64,000 bases of DNA from Xanthomonas sp. 10-10 (GCF_040182365.1 NZ_CP144460.1:496001-560000); one strand, 5' to 3'; positions 36,526 through 45,706 are shown, counted from the first letter of the stretch. Made by a program: numbers and translations. Notes: a model not told the origin generated them from the letters alone.

Positions 36526-37413
36526 TCACCCGGCCGGCTGTGCTGCCAGTGCTGCCGCCACGGCGTCACGCAATGGCGTGGTAGGGCGGCCGATCAAGCG
36601 GCTCAGCGTGTGGCTGTCGTCGAACAGGCTGCCGCCGCGCGAGGACGCCGAGCACTGCGCCAGCACCTGCGCAAACCCGGCAGGCACGCCCACCTGCACC
36701 AGCGCTGCGGCATAGTCGGCTTCGGGCAGGTCATGGTAAGCAACCGGCTTGCCTGCCTGCCGGGAGACTTCTGCTGCGTACTCGGCCATCGTGAAGGCGG
36801 TATCGCCGGCCAGCTCATAGACCTGCCCGGCCTGCGGTGCATCCGAGGCCAGCACCGCGGCCGCGGCCGCCGCGTAGTCGGCACGTGTGGCAGCGCTGAT
36901 CTTGCCCTCGCCGGAGCTGCCCATCGCCCCGCCGTGCGCCACTTCGGCCGCGATCGAGCCGGTGTAGTTCTCGGTATACCAGCCGTTGCGCAGCAGCACA
37001 TGCGGTACGCCGCTCTCGCGCAGCAGCGCCTCGGTGACCACATGCTCTGCGGCCAGCGACAGCGTGCTCGTATCGGCATGCAGGATGCTGGTGTAGGCCA
37101 GCAGCTCCACGCCGGCACGCTTGGCCGCGTCGATCACATTGCGATGCTGCTCCACGCGCGCGCCCACCGCGTTGGACGACACCAGCAACACCCGGCCGAC
37201 GCCCGCAAACGCCAGGTCCAGGCTGTGCGGGGCGGCGTAGTCGGCCTGACGCACCGTGATGTCGCGTTTTGCGAACTCGGCAAGTGACGCAGTATCACGG
37301 GCCGTTGCTACGATGCGGCTGGCAGGCACATGGTTCAGCAGTGCGTCGACGACCAGCGCGCCCAGCTGCCCGCTGGCGCCGGTGACAAGAATCAGGGGGG
37401 AGGCATGTGCCAT
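36526..37413 (-). CDS. NmrA-like NAD(P)H quinone oxidoreductase (QorB-type)
   Basis: 295 residues: ILVTGASGQLGALVVDALLNHVPASRIVATARD at the NADPH site, VLLVSSNAVGARVEQHRNVIDAAKRAGV, LLRNGWYTENYTGSIAAEVAHGGAMGSSGEGKISAATRADYAAAAAAVL. These match E. coli QorB/YtfG, which reduces quinones. MAHASPLILV at 37413 is the preferred start. Divergent from an HxlR regulator across 135 bases with a perfect palindrome; this pairing of QorB and an HxlR repressor is common and implies quinone or disulfide stress induction. Confidence 0.88.
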   Translation of the reverse strand: MAHASPLILVTGASGQLGALVVDALLNHVPASRIVATARDTASLAEFAKRDITVRQADYAAPHSLDLAFAGVGRVLLVSSNAVGARVEQHRNVIDAAKRAGVELLAYTSILHADTSTLSLAAEHVVTEALLRESGVPHVLLRNGWYTENYTGSIAAEVAHGGAMGSSGEGKISAATRADYAAAAAAVLASDAPQAGQVYELAGDTAFTMAEYAAEVSRQAGKPVAYHDLPEADYAAALVQVGVPAGFAQVLAQCSASSRGGSLFDDSHTLSRLIGRPTTPLRDAVAAALAAQPAG

Positions 37414-37445
37414 GTCGTGCTCCAATAGGTTTAGAGAAGAGGTTT

Positions 37446-37462
37446 GGTCTAGTATCTAGACC
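37446..37462. promoter_or_regulatory. Perfect 17-bp operator GGTCTAG-TAT-CTAGACC
   Basis: A 7-bp perfect inverted repeat around TAT, located between the oxidoreductase and the HxlR gene, 33 bases from the oxidoreductase start. Strong candidate binding site for the HxlR protein. Confidence 0.65.
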
Positions 37463-37548
37463 TTGTGGTCAGCGAGCCTATTGTCAGGACCGCCCGGTCC
37501 TTCGCAAGGAGGCAGTTTTACTCCCCCTGGTTACTGTGAGATACCCCA

Positions 37549-37986
37549 GTGAATGCGATTGCCTTGTTCCCACCGCCGCCCTCCCTGGAAGGCCCCTTCG
37601 ATGCCACCAAGTGCCCGGTGCGCGATGTGCTCGATCAGATCGGCGATAAGTGGACCTTGCTGATCCTGTTGACGCTGATCCCCGGCCCATCCCGCTTCAG
37701 TGCCATCCAGCGCGCCGTGCCGGACATCTCAAAGCGGATGCTGACCCAGACCCTGCGCAACCTCGAGCGCAACGGCATGATCACCCGCAAGGTCTACGCC
37801 ACCAAGCCGCCCAGCGTGGAATACGCATTGTCCAAGCTCGGCGTCGCCCTGCTCGGCCCGGTCTCGCAACTGCTCAACTGGGCCGGCGAAAACCATGCCG
37901 GCATTCGCGCCGCCCGCGAACGCTTCGATCGTGCCCAGCAGCCGCATGTCGCGCTGGATGCCGAAGAGGCCATGGCACAGGCGTAA
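37549..37986 (+). CDS. HxlR-family regulator (YodB/QorR-like)
   Basis: 145 residues starting at GTG 37549. The winged-helix domain is [77 protein letters not shown]. The Cys at the beginning of the domain (DATKCPV) is the redox-sensing position of YodB and QorR. It probably represses the divergent oxidoreductase and releases on quinone or diamide stress. Confidence 0.88.
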   Translation: MNAIALFPPPPSLEGPFDATKCPVRDVLDQIGDKWTLLILLTLIPGPSRFSAIQRAVPDISKRMLTQTLRNLERNGMITRKVYATKPPSVEYALSKLGVALLGPVSQLLNWAGENHAGIRAARERFDRAQQPHVALDAEEAMAQA

Positions 37987-38459
37987 AGGCGACAGCTGCC
38001 GCTGCGCTGACGGTCGCGACGTTTGCGGCGTGGCTGCCGCTGGTCTTTGCCAGGCGCGGTGAATGCCGGCTGCCGCAGACTGTCTGGTGGCCGGATGCGC
38101 CCCGCGCTGCTAGAGCTCAGCTCCGGTGGCGTACGGCAGGGCGAGGGCAGCCGCCTGGTGGCATCTGCGGGAGCAACGGCGCATCAGGGATGACCGGCGC
38201 GCAGGACGACGGCGCTTCCCGCATGCAGCGTTTCAAACGGATGCGGGTAGCCGCGATTGTGTGAACGCGTGCTCACAAAATCCCGCGTCAGCTAAACGCC
38301 CGATCGCCTATAGATTGGTGCGCCGGACGGCAAACCCTTGCAGCGCAATGGCCACGCATCCGGCTATCGCAACCATCGCAAACTTCAATCGCAAGCTGGC
38401 TCAAGCGCAAACCGCCTTGTCCGATAAGGGCTCACCTTATCTCGCCGAGCCCATCTTCC
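37987..38459. other. Intergenic, no supported gene
   Basis: About 470 bases between the HxlR and DUF6436 genes. Near 38397-38445 an imperfect dyad (GATAAGG/CCTTATC around CTCA) precedes the start and might be regulatory. No gene. Confidence 0.4.
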
Positions 38460-38957
38460 ATGCCCATCTTCGGCAGCCTGTCCTCCGCGTCGCGACGCAC
38501 CCTGGGCGCTGCCCTGCTCGCGCTGTGGTGCGGTTGGATTGCCGTGGCCTGGACAACCCCGCGCGCGCAGGCCGGTGATCTGGGCAGCGCCTGGGCGCAG
38601 GTCCAGGCCAGCCTGCCGGTCGCGCAGCCGTCGCCGATGTTGATCGGCGTGGTGGGCGCCTGCGCCTGTACCGATCTCGCATCGGATCGCGCCTGGGTGG
38701 TGCTCAGCTCTGCGGTGCGCGCCCGCGGCGGCCAGGTGCGGCTGCTCGACCGCCCGGCACTGCATGGCAGCGGCTACGCGGTGTGGCTGCTCGGTGCCGA
38801 TGGTCAACCGCGCTATGCCGGCCCCGCGGACGGTGGTGCGGTCTGCGGGACTGCCGGCGCGGCGGCATGGTCGCGCTGGTTGCCCAATGTATTGAGCCGC
38901 GCGGCAAGTGCTGCGGTGGCGTCCCCTTGTCCGTGTGCCGTGGAGTCGTTGTCATGA
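38460..38957 (+). CDS. DUF6436-type periplasmic protein
   Basis: 165 residues. A hydrophobic N-terminal segment (ALLALWCGWIAVAW) anchors or exports it. The body reads MLIGVVGACACTDLASDRAWVVLSSAVRARGGQVRLLDRPAL...YAVWLLGADGQPRYAGPADGG, a thioredoxin-like pattern with paired cysteines CAC and a C-terminal CPC. The stop overlaps the chemotaxis receptor start (ATGA), so the two are translationally coupled. The family is known to me only by name. Confidence 0.6.
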   Translation: MPIFGSLSSASRRTLGAALLALWCGWIAVAWTTPRAQAGDLGSAWAQVQASLPVAQPSPMLIGVVGACACTDLASDRAWVVLSSAVRARGGQVRLLDRPALHGSGYAVWLLGADGQPRYAGPADGGAVCGTAGAAAWSRWLPNVLSRAASAAVASPCPCAVESLS

Positions 38958-41053
38958 TGGAACTGTCCGCATCGGCGCCGCCGACCTCCAACTACGCCAC
39001 GCGTCTGGCCATCAAGGCCGACCGGTTGTTCCTGTGGCTGGCGGTGCTGCAGAGCGCAGGCTCGCTGGCATTGGCCTGGAGCCAGGGCCAATGGACCACC
39101 TTTCTGGCGGTCACGCTGCCCAGCCTGATGCTGATGGCCTGGCAAGTGCATGCAAACCCCGGCACGCGCCTGACGCGCATCACCAACGCGCTGGTGCTGA
39201 TGGCCCTGGTTGCTGCCACCATCCAGCAGGCGCATGGCCTGGTGGAAATGCACTTCGGCGTGTTCGTGATCCTGGCGTTGTTGCTGTATTACCGCGACTG
39301 GTTACCGGTGGTGGTGGCTGCCGGCGCCATCGCCGTACACCATCTTGCGTTCTATTGGCTGCAAGCGCGCGGGATGCCGGTACAGGCCTTCACTGCCGGC
39401 AGCGGCTTCGGCATCGTGCTGTTGCATGCCGGCTACGTGATCGTGGAAACCGCCTTCGTCTGCGTGATGGCCATTCAACTGCGGCGCCAGGTCGATGCGT
39501 TGGATCACGAGGCCGACGCATTGGCGGAACTGGCCGACATGTTGGCGACCGGTGCGACCTTGCCGCCGGCCATCATGCAGCAGACCTTCCGCAGCGGATC
39601 GCTGGCGCAAGCGCTGGTGCGCATGAGCGTGCAGGTGGAAGAACGCATCGCCCAGCAACAACGCCTCTTGCTGGAAAACCGCCGCATCCGTCTGGCACTT
39701 GATGCCTCGGCGATGGCCGTGGCCATCGTCGACGGGCAGGGCACCGCCATCTATCGCAACCAATCGTTCCAGCACCTGAGCACGCACGTCGACACCGATG
39801 TGCTGGAGACCGCGCTGGCCGAGGCGGTGCAGCTGGGGCATGCCACCGGCACCAGCAGGACGCGCGCACTGGCCGCACTGCAGCTGCAGGAGAACATCAC
39901 GCCTGTGCACGATCACGACGGCAGCTCGCTGGGCGTGGTGGTGGAGTGGCAGGACCGTACTCAGGATCTGGTGCTGGAAGAGCAGCTGGCGACGGTCATC
40001 GCACAGGCAACGCGCGGCGAATTGGGGGCGCGCCTGCACGGGCATGCCAATGGCGGCACGCTCGGTCAGCTGGCCGAAGGCGTCAACCGCTTTCTTGCCA
40101 TCACCGACGATAGCCTGCAGGACATGCGGCAGATGCTGGCTGCGATGTCGCGCGGCGATCTGTCGCAACGCATCGACCGCCAGTGCGAAGGCGTGTTCGA
40201 GCAGATGAAGCGCGATGCCAACGCCACCGCCGATGAGCTGGCGCGCATCATTGCGCAGATCCGCAGCTCTAGTACCGCCATCAACCAGGCTGCCGGCCAC
40301 ATCCTCACCCGCAACGCTGCACTGGAGCAGCAGGTACAGCGCCAGTCGGCAACCCTGGGCCGCACCGCGGCCCAGATGCAGACGGTGCTCGCCACCATGC
40401 AGCAACATACCGCGCAGGCAGCGGATACGGACAAGCTCACCGCCGCTGCATCGGAGGCCGCGCGCAGCGGCGGCGACACCATGCAGCAGGCGATGGGCAC
40501 CATGCAGCAGATGGAGCACGCATCGCGCCGCATCCAGGACATCATCTCGGTGATCGACGGTCTTGCGTTCCAGACCAATATCCTGGCCTTGAACGCCGCC
40601 GTGGAAGCCGCACGCGCCGGCGACGAAGGCCGTGGCTTTGCCGTGGTGGCCAGCGAAGTGCGCGCGCTGGCGCTACGCTCGTCCACCGCCGCCAGCCAGA
40701 TCAAGACGCTGATCGGCGAGTCGGTCACGCACATGCAGGCAGGCGTGCAGCAAGTGCGCCATGCTGGCGACGGCATGCAGCACATCGTCGCCACTATCGG
40801 ACAGGTCAGCAGCACGCTCAGCAAGATCGCCGTCGCCTCGCAACAGGAGGCCGGCAGCATCGCGCAGGTGCATCACACCCTCACCGAGGTGGACACCGAC
40901 ATGCGCGACGGCCTCACTCGGATGCAGGGCGCCAGCGCTGCCGCACGCGCGATGAACGACCACGCCGCGCAGCTGGAAGATGCGGTGAGTACGTTTGTGG
41001 CCGATGAACGCGATGCCGGCACTGACGCAGTGCAGAGGCTGCGTGTGGCCTGA
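38954..41053 (+). CDS. Methyl-accepting chemotaxis protein with multi-helix membrane sensor
   Basis: 699 residues. The N-terminus has about six hydrophobic helices (about residues 20-185), including the conserved stretch QQAHGLVEMHFGVFVILALLLYYRDW and IAVHHLAFYWLQA with several histidines. A PAS-like region follows (about 240-330, LDASAMAVAIVDGQGTAIYRNQSF), then a HAMP-like linker. The signalling hairpin tip is IDGLAFQTNILALNAAVEAARAGDEGRGFAVVASEVRALALRSS (about 535-580). No periplasmic ligand domain of the usual Tar type is present, so the signal is probably sensed in or near the membrane. Its start overlaps the DUF6436 stop. Confidence 0.88.
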   Translation: MMELSASAPPTSNYATRLAIKADRLFLWLAVLQSAGSLALAWSQGQWTTFLAVTLPSLMLMAWQVHANPGTRLTRITNALVLMALVAATIQQAHGLVEMHFGVFVILALLLYYRDWLPVVVAAGAIAVHHLAFYWLQARGMPVQAFTAGSGFGIVLLHAGYVIVETAFVCVMAIQLRRQVDALDHEADALAELADMLATGATLPPAIMQQTFRSGSLAQALVRMSVQVEERIAQQQRLLLENRRIRLALDASAMAVAIVDGQGTAIYRNQSFQHLSTHVDTDVLETALAEAVQLGHATGTSRTRALAALQLQENITPVHDHDGSSLGVVVEWQDRTQDLVLEEQLATVIAQATRGELGARLHGHANGGTLGQLAEGVNRFLAITDDSLQDMRQMLAAMSRGDLSQRIDRQCEGVFEQMKRDANATADELARIIAQIRSSSTAINQAAGHILTRNAALEQQVQRQSATLGRTAAQMQTVLATMQQHTAQAADTDKLTAAASEAARSGGDTMQQAMGTMQQMEHASRRIQDIISVIDGLAFQTNILALNAAVEAARAGDEGRGFAVVASEVRALALRSSTAASQIKTLIGESVTHMQAGVQQVRHAGDGMQHIVATIGQVSSTLSKIAVASQQEAGSIAQVHHTLTEVDTDMRDGLTRMQGASAAARAMNDHAAQLEDAVSTFVADERDAGTDAVQRLRVA

Positions 41054-41262
41054 TCAAGGTTGGCGCATCGTCGGCGCGTGACCGCTCCATGGGCGATCTT
41101 GCCGGATCGTGGAAGTTGACGCCGGGTATTCACAGCCGATTGTGCAGCCACTGCTTTGGGTTGGCTGGGTGACAGAAACGGTCCAGTGCAATGGTCGGTG
41201 CTGCATCAGGCTGTGACGCAAGGCGGATGCGACCGCGCAGACATGGTGCCGACGTTTGCCGA

Positions 41263-41640
41263 TTACTTGCGCAGCTCCCGGAGCTTGCCAGTAAACCAGG
41301 ACTGGCTCGATACCGGCGCAGCGGTGCCGCAACGAACCTGATACGGCTTGCCCGACATGCTGCTCTTGGTGGCGGCAAGCTCGATGAACGACTCGGTGGA
41401 GGTCACCAGCCCCTTCTTCTGCAGGTAGTCGTACTTGCGTTGCAAGTGTTCGCTGGCTTTGGGCGCCGCGTACCAGGATCCATTGCGGGAGAATTCGCAG
41501 TTGGATTGCGCAAGGACCTTGAAAAGCTGGCCGACCTCACGCGTTGTAGCCGGCGAAACCCCTTGGGCAGATGCAGAGGCAGACGCACCGAGCATGAGGA
41601 CAGCGAGCATGGGTAGGGCAAGAAAAGCGTTAGCGTTCAT
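41263..41640 (-). CDS. DUF5329 family protein, secreted
   Basis: 125 residues with a signal peptide MNANAFLALPMLAVLMLGASASASAQ. Family pattern: VLAQSNCEFSRNGSWYAAPKASEHLQRKYDYLQKKGLVTSTESFIELAATKSSMSGKPYQVRC. Two cysteines could form a disulfide. Function unknown. Confidence 0.8.
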   Translation of the reverse strand: MNANAFLALPMLAVLMLGASASASAQGVSPATTREVGQLFKVLAQSNCEFSRNGSWYAAPKASEHLQRKYDYLQKKGLVTSTESFIELAATKSSMSGKPYQVRCGTAAPVSSQSWFTGKLRELRK

Positions 41641-41809
41641 CGACCGGATGGTAGCGCATGACATCCGCTTTCCCGAAGTCTCCGGATCGATCGCTGCGCA
41701 CGCGTACTCCGTGAGGTACTTCACCGCGGCATCAGGCGGTGTCAACGTCGGCCGCGGCGACAAACCACAGTCGGCCGCACGGCACGGCACGTATCACGCC
41801 ATGCAGGCG

Positions 41810-41998
41810 TCAGATGGCACCACGCCGTCGCGCCAAGACAATGCCGAGCACGACGCCAAATGAGAGACCGATGGCGATGCCTTGAGGCAGGTTGCCCATC
41901 GCTGCGCCAAGAGCCGATCCCACGCCAGCACCGAGGGCAATGCTGGTACCGACCAACCTGGAATAGAGCTTGGTATTTGCTGGCTTCAACATGAGCAT
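41810..41998 (-). CDS. Small glycine-rich membrane protein
   Basis: 62 residues (or 60 from the second ATG at 41992). GTSIALGAGVGSALGAAMGNLPQGIAIGLSFGVVLGIVLARRR gives two short helices with a glycine-zipper pattern and a basic end. Such proteins are common and of unknown role. AAGGAATGCTC upstream offers an RBS. Confidence 0.6.
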   Translation of the reverse strand: MLMLKPANTKLYSRLVGTSIALGAGVGSALGAAMGNLPQGIAIGLSFGVVLGIVLARRRGAI

Positions 41999-42290
41999 TC
42001 CTTCGTTGATGGTTGAACCGATCCATCTGGCGATAGCGCGTCACTGCGCAGGCGTTCACTGGCGCGCACCACGGTTTTGATTTTAATGTCTTGGGCTTGC
42101 GTTGCAACACCAGGCCTGCGTGTCGTGTCAGCGGTGGCGTGACACCACCACAGCAAAAAGGCCGATGTTTCAGCGGGCGAGGCATCGCTGGACGCCTGCT
42201 CAAGCGGGTTCAGCACCGTTAGGGAAGCGTTCCTCAGCGACCAAGGCCAGACCAGCGGCAACGTAATCATGGAGTCATCAGGAACGATGC

Positions 42291-43082
42291 TTAGACATCC
42301 GCAGGACCGTATCGCAACAGCATCGCACCGTCGAAGTAGTTCCCGTAATACTCGCTCGGCCGCAGCCCGGGGTTCGCTTCAAAATCGATGTAAGCCTTGG
42401 AACAATGCGGGCAGCGAAAGGGATTGAGGTAGGCGTAGCGGGACCCATCCGGTGCCAACGGCAGTGCATCTTCCAGCGCAGCAAGCGCTTCGGTATCAGG
42501 CTCGGACAGCGCTACAGGACTGCCGGGCAGATGGCTATCGACCGTGATGGTGTAGCCGCCGGACGCCGAGTAGAAGTATCCCGCGTTGCTGAAACCCGCG
42601 TGATAGGAGCGGATCAGGAACGAACGCTTGCAGTAGTCGCACTCGCAGGAAAGCACCACGTTGCCACCGGTGACCACTCCGCTGAAGTGCAGACCCCTTG
42701 CAAAAAGCCCCTTGCCTGCAAGTGCGGAACTGCTGACGCTGGCGCCCGGGAGAAAGAACGGCTGAAACCTGATTCCGGATGCCTGGCCATTGGCAAACGC
42801 GTCTGGATCCAGCTGCTCGCTCTGCGAAACGACGCAGTCCGCCTGGCACCCGAGGTTGGGGTGTACGCGAACCGAGAAGTGGAACCACCCGGTCGCAGCA
42901 CCAAGTTCATGCCGATGCACCTCTCCCGCCGAGTCGGCAAACTCCAGGACGCTATCGGCCTTCAACCAAGCAGAAGGCTTGATCCCGCACGGGACGTCGC
43001 TCTGGGTAACACGACACAACTCCTGTCCATTTGCTCGAACGATCAGTAACGGAGCGGCTTTCTTCTTGAAGATGGAGAACAT
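42291..43082 (-). CDS. Hypothetical protein with zinc-ribbon-like cysteine pairs
   Basis: 263 residues from MFSIFKKKAAPLLIVRANGQELCRV. Cysteines occur as CECDYC (about 158) and CPHC (about 236), which could form a split zinc ribbon. ASGGYTITVDSHLPGS and YLNPFRCPHCSKAYIDFEA stand out. I do not recognise a family. Lower GC than the genes to its left. Confidence 0.55.
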   Translation of the reverse strand: MFSIFKKKAAPLLIVRANGQELCRVTQSDVPCGIKPSAWLKADSVLEFADSAGEVHRHELGAATGWFHFSVRVHPNLGCQADCVVSQSEQLDPDAFANGQASGIRFQPFFLPGASVSSSALAGKGLFARGLHFSGVVTGGNVVLSCECDYCKRSFLIRSYHAGFSNAGYFYSASGGYTITVDSHLPGSPVALSEPDTEALAALEDALPLAPDGSRYAYLNPFRCPHCSKAYIDFEANPGLRPSEYYGNYFDGAMLLRYGPADV

Positions 43083-43224
43083 GCTTTCCTTGGCAGTCAT
43101 GCCGGAACGACAGATTGGAGCGCTGGGCGCGAGCATGGCAGAGCAGGAACGCCTGCAGTGTCAAACCCTTCAGCCGACGTTGTGCCGGAGAGCGGCGGCG
43201 GTGTGAGATGCCAATGTGCAAGGC

Positions 43225-43671
43225 CTACCTGTGTGGTGATGCCGTTGCTTTTTTGATCACAACGGTACCGGCGATGTGGTCGTGCCAGCCCTGCTTCTTC
43301 GGATCCAAGCCAACCCAAAGATATCCGATGAAAAGGCCGATCATGCTGAGGAAGTACGCCAGGTAGCGCAGCACCGCCTTACCCACAGTGATTCTTTGCC
43401 CGGTACTGGCATCAACGATGACCGCTCCAATCGCCATCTTCCCTGGGGTCTGGCCTGTTGCGACCCATAACCAGATGCACAGGACCGCCGGGAGAATCCA
43501 GCTGATCGCCAGATCTGCCGGCCCGTGGATGAACTTGTCGCTCATCCAGTACGACCGTCCATAGACGAGTGTGAGCAGCGGAAAGGTGATCAAGCACACG
43601 ATGACGGTATCGATGAGCGATGCGCCCAGACGAGGCCAGAATCCAACGTAGTCCATACCCGAACGCTCCAT
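43225..43671 (-). CDS. RDD family membrane protein
   Basis: 148 residues starting at ATG 43671, preceded by AAGGAAGAG. The RDD signature is GFWPRLGASLIDTVIVCLI, and a second helix pair holds GQTPGKMAIGAVIVDASTGQRITVGKAVLRYLAYFLS. Three to four helices. RDD proteins are small transporters or exchangers of mostly unknown substrate. Confidence 0.85.
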   Translation of the reverse strand: MERSGMDYVGFWPRLGASLIDTVIVCLITFPLLTLVYGRSYWMSDKFIHGPADLAISWILPAVLCIWLWVATGQTPGKMAIGAVIVDASTGQRITVGKAVLRYLAYFLSMIGLFIGYLWVGLDPKKQGWHDHIAGTVVIKKATASPHR

Positions 43672-43771
43672 ACTCTTCCTTGTTCCAAAGCTGATGTCTG
43701 CACCAAGCATGGGATCGCTTTCGCCAACGCTTGGCCCAGGCAGGTGCGCGCCAACGTACATCATCGCGCGA

Positions 43772-44161
43772 TCAGAATACAAATTCCGACAAGGAGAAAG
43801 CTGCGATGGCCATTGCCTGCAATAGCATCCCTGGAAGGATCCCTTTTCCGATGGATCCCGATCGTAAGGACTGAAGGTTCTGCACAAATAAGGTTGCACA
43901 GCCAAAGATGACTCCGCAGGAGATCGCGGTTCTTGCAGCGGATGGGCCTAACCCACTGCTTAGAAAGAGGATGACGCCAACCGTGATCAATAACGCGCCG
44001 AGTCGATGCTCAACGATGTAGCCAGAACTTGCTTGGCGCACTGCCCACTTCTTCAACAAGACATCCGGTTTTGCGATCCAGGTAATCCCGATAAGCGTCG
44101 ACAGAATCGATGAAATCAATGCAGTTATCTCAAACACGTGTGCGAGGTTCCGATTGTGCAA
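43772..44161 (-). CDS. Hypothetical four-helix membrane protein
   Basis: About 129 residues with hydrophobic segments at LISSILSTLIGITWIA, LGALLITVGVILFLSSGL, ISCGVIFGCATLF and GMLLQAMAIAAFSLSEF. The listed start is TTG; a GTG at 44137 is an alternative. No family recognised. It lies just beyond the integron end and might be a former cassette gene, since its base composition is like that of the cassettes. Confidence 0.5.
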   Translation of the reverse strand: MHNRNLAHVFEITALISSILSTLIGITWIAKPDVLLKKWAVRQASSGYIVEHRLGALLITVGVILFLSSGLGPSAARTAISCGVIFGCATLFVQNLQSLRSGSIGKGILPGMLLQAMAIAAFSLSEFVF

Positions 44162-44164
44162 ACA

Positions 44165-44227
44165 ATGTCGTTGCGTCTCATGCTTGGGGTGAGCGGCTAG
44201 CGGAAAGGGTCTGGCTTGAATGAATGC
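44165..44227 (-). repeat. attC remnant at the distal end
   Basis: Only the stretch GGCTTGAATGAATG (44210-44223) and a diverged left part can still be recognised. Marks the end of the array farthest from intI. Confidence 0.4.
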
Positions 44228-44443
44228 TCAGGTTGCCGTCTGCGCCCGGTGATATGCCACCAGAGCGTTGGCATGACCATGACCGATCTGGTGCTCCTGC
44301 TTGAGATGCGCCACCTGTTCCATGTGCTTCATGTGGTGCACAGCGTCCAGCACCTTGAACCAGTGCGCCACCGGCTTGCCGTAGGTCTTCTCGATTGAAG
44401 GGAAGTAGGACGCCGGACCCTTGGTCTTCTCATCACTTGTCAT
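44228..44443 (-). CDS. DUF4287 protein (distal cassette)
   Basis: 71 residues: MTSDEKTKGPASYFPSIEKTYGKPVAHWFKVLDAVHHMKHMEQVAHLKQEHQIGHGHANALVAYHRAQ. This is nearly the whole DUF4287 pattern, which often comes fused to DUF5655. Function unknown. It lies between two degenerate attC sites, so it is the oldest recognisable cassette of the array. Confidence 0.85.
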   Translation of the reverse strand: MTSDEKTKGPASYFPSIEKTYGKPVAHWFKVLDAVHHMKHMEQVAHLKQEHQIGHGHANALVAYHRAQTAT

Positions 44444-44473
44444 GTTGCAAGTCTCCACTGATGAACATAGGTT

Positions 44474-44533
44474 ACCTAACCTACCAACTGAGCCGGCCCG
44501 CGAAGCGACCCTGGCTTGGACGAATGGCTGAGC
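44474..44533 (-). repeat. attC site, degenerate
   Basis: Left core CCTAAC intact; right core decayed to GGCTGAG; inner AGCCGGCCCGCGAAGCGACC partly matches the array consensus. Confidence 0.6.
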
Positions 44534-44573
44534 CTCGCCGGCGAGCGCCATCGACTGAGTCAGTAGCCAGCCA

Positions 44574-44864
44574 TCAAAGCCGTAGTTCGATTCCACTTGA
44601 ATGGGTTGTCAGGCCTTTACCCACATCGCCACTCCAGCAGTTTTCGGCCGCGAGGTCAGCACGGCTCCTTGTATCAGTAAGTCCCGGTTGTTGGTCAGCC
44701 ATCTGCACAAGGTGTTTGGCGACTAAGCAGGTATCGACGCCCTGCCACAGCAGGGGGCAGACGTAATCGACGTAGCCGTCGTACTCATCGCGAGCTTGAG
44801 GAACACCTGCCACCCCAATGGGATCCCGGATGTAGTGCAGCACCTCACTAACAGTCTGACGCAA
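44574..44864 (-). CDS. Cassette gene, hypothetical protein
   Basis: About 96 residues: VSEVLHYIRDPIGVAGVPQARDEYDGYVDYVCPLLWQGVDTCLVAKHLVQMAD. The pattern of a short N-terminal helix and EYDxYV resembles small proteins of the DUF1871 kind, from weak memory. The start is TTG at 44864 or GTG at 44840; there is no clear RBS. Confidence 0.55.
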   Translation of the reverse strand: MRQTVSEVLHYIRDPIGVAGVPQARDEYDGYVDYVCPLLWQGVDTCLVAKHLVQMADQQPGLTDTRSRADLAAENCWSGDVGKGLTTHSSGIELRL

Positions 44865-44901
44865 CGCTTCGTGTTTTCGTCCAGGTTAATCGGTCATAGC
44901 C

Positions 44902-44960
44902 GTCTGAAGCATGAATTAAGCCAAGCAGCGGAGCTGCTTGGCTTGAATGAAGTGTTAGAC
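44902..44960 (-). repeat. attC site
   Basis: Right core GTTAGAC kept; left core changed to GTCTGAA. Inner stem CCAAGCAGC/GCTGCTTGG is unlike its neighbours. The stop codon of the next gene lies in the right core. Confidence 0.75.
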
Positions 44961-45284
44961 CACATGCTGGTATCTCGCAGCTGCAGTCCCAATAATTGCC
45001 GCCAGCACAAGCATGACAATCCATCCGGATCTTTGATGAAATGGCACCGGATTGCAGCCAATCTGCGCTTCTGCGGCCGAAGTATTAACTATCCAGCCGT
45101 GGGAGCAAACCGGACAAATGAGCTGGTACTGCTTGGAGATAACCCATCCGAAGAGATGGTAGAAGTGTCCGTATTTGTACTTGAGACGTAACCCAAAATT
45201 CTGACTCTGCTCGCACCTCTGGCAGTGCTCATGCTCTACCAGGTCGAAGGTCAGCACTCGCTCGCCCCATCCCCAAAGAATCAT
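44955..45284 (-). CDS. Cassette gene, zinc-ribbon membrane protein
   Basis: 109 residues. Cysteines HCQRCEQ and ICPVCSHGW form a rubredoxin-like pair, with a C-terminal helix WIVMLVLAAIIGTAA. The overall layout (treble-clef then membrane anchor) is common among unknown small proteins. It ends inside the attC. Confidence 0.65.
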   Translation of the reverse strand: MILWGWGERVLTFDLVEHEHCQRCEQSQNFGLRLKYKYGHFYHLFGWVISKQYQLICPVCSHGWIVNTSAAEAQIGCNPVPFHQRSGWIVMLVLAAIIGTAAARYQHVV

Positions 45285-45309
45285 TTGTCTCTCTCGAATT
45301 TTATCTGAT

Positions 45310-45362
45310 GTCTACAATGGAATTACGTCAAGCCCAGAAGCGCGTTCGACTGAACAGCTAAC
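45310..45362 (-). repeat. attC site, degenerate
   Basis: GTCTACA at the left and AGCTAAC at the right; the middle AATTACGTCAAGCCC is a decayed form of GAATTAAGCC. Confidence 0.4.
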
Positions 45363-45378
45363 CGGGCTCCGCCAACCA

Positions 45379-45645
45379 TCAGAGCGCGAACCCCAGAACG
45401 ACAGCAACTGCCCAAAACAGTATGCCGATCACAGCGGCGGTGTCCGCAGTCAGTTGGCGCGGATGCCCGGCACCCTGAGCGCGTAGCCGCTTCTTACCGC
45501 GCTTGGGAGGTGAGAGCGGCTCAACCTCGTAGTAACCGAAGGAAAGTGCAGGAATAAGGAGCCACCCGGTAGCGTAGCCGAAAGTGTAAAAAATGAGCTC
45601 GAACAAAAATCGAACAAAGATCTCTGCCGCAAATTCAAGAGGCAT
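45379..45645 (-). CDS. Cassette gene, two-helix membrane protein
   Basis: 88 residues from MPLEFAAEIFVRFLFELIFYTFGYATGWLLIPALSFGYYEVEPLSPPKRGKKR, with a second helix AAVIGILFWAVAVVLGFAL. A basic loop lies between the helices. No family named; similar small proteins occur in Gammaproteobacteria. Confidence 0.65.
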   Translation of the reverse strand: MPLEFAAEIFVRFLFELIFYTFGYATGWLLIPALSFGYYEVEPLSPPKRGKKRLRAQGAGHPRQLTADTAAVIGILFWAVAVVLGFAL

Positions 45646-45652
45646 ACGTTTG

Positions 45653-45706
45653 GCTGATACCTGAGTCAAGCTACGCCGCGAAGCGGCGTTGCCTGAGCGA
45701 ATAATC
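45653..45706 (-). repeat. attC site, degenerate
   Basis: The palindrome ACGCCGCGAAGCGGCGT is intact while both outer cores have decayed. Confidence 0.5.
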
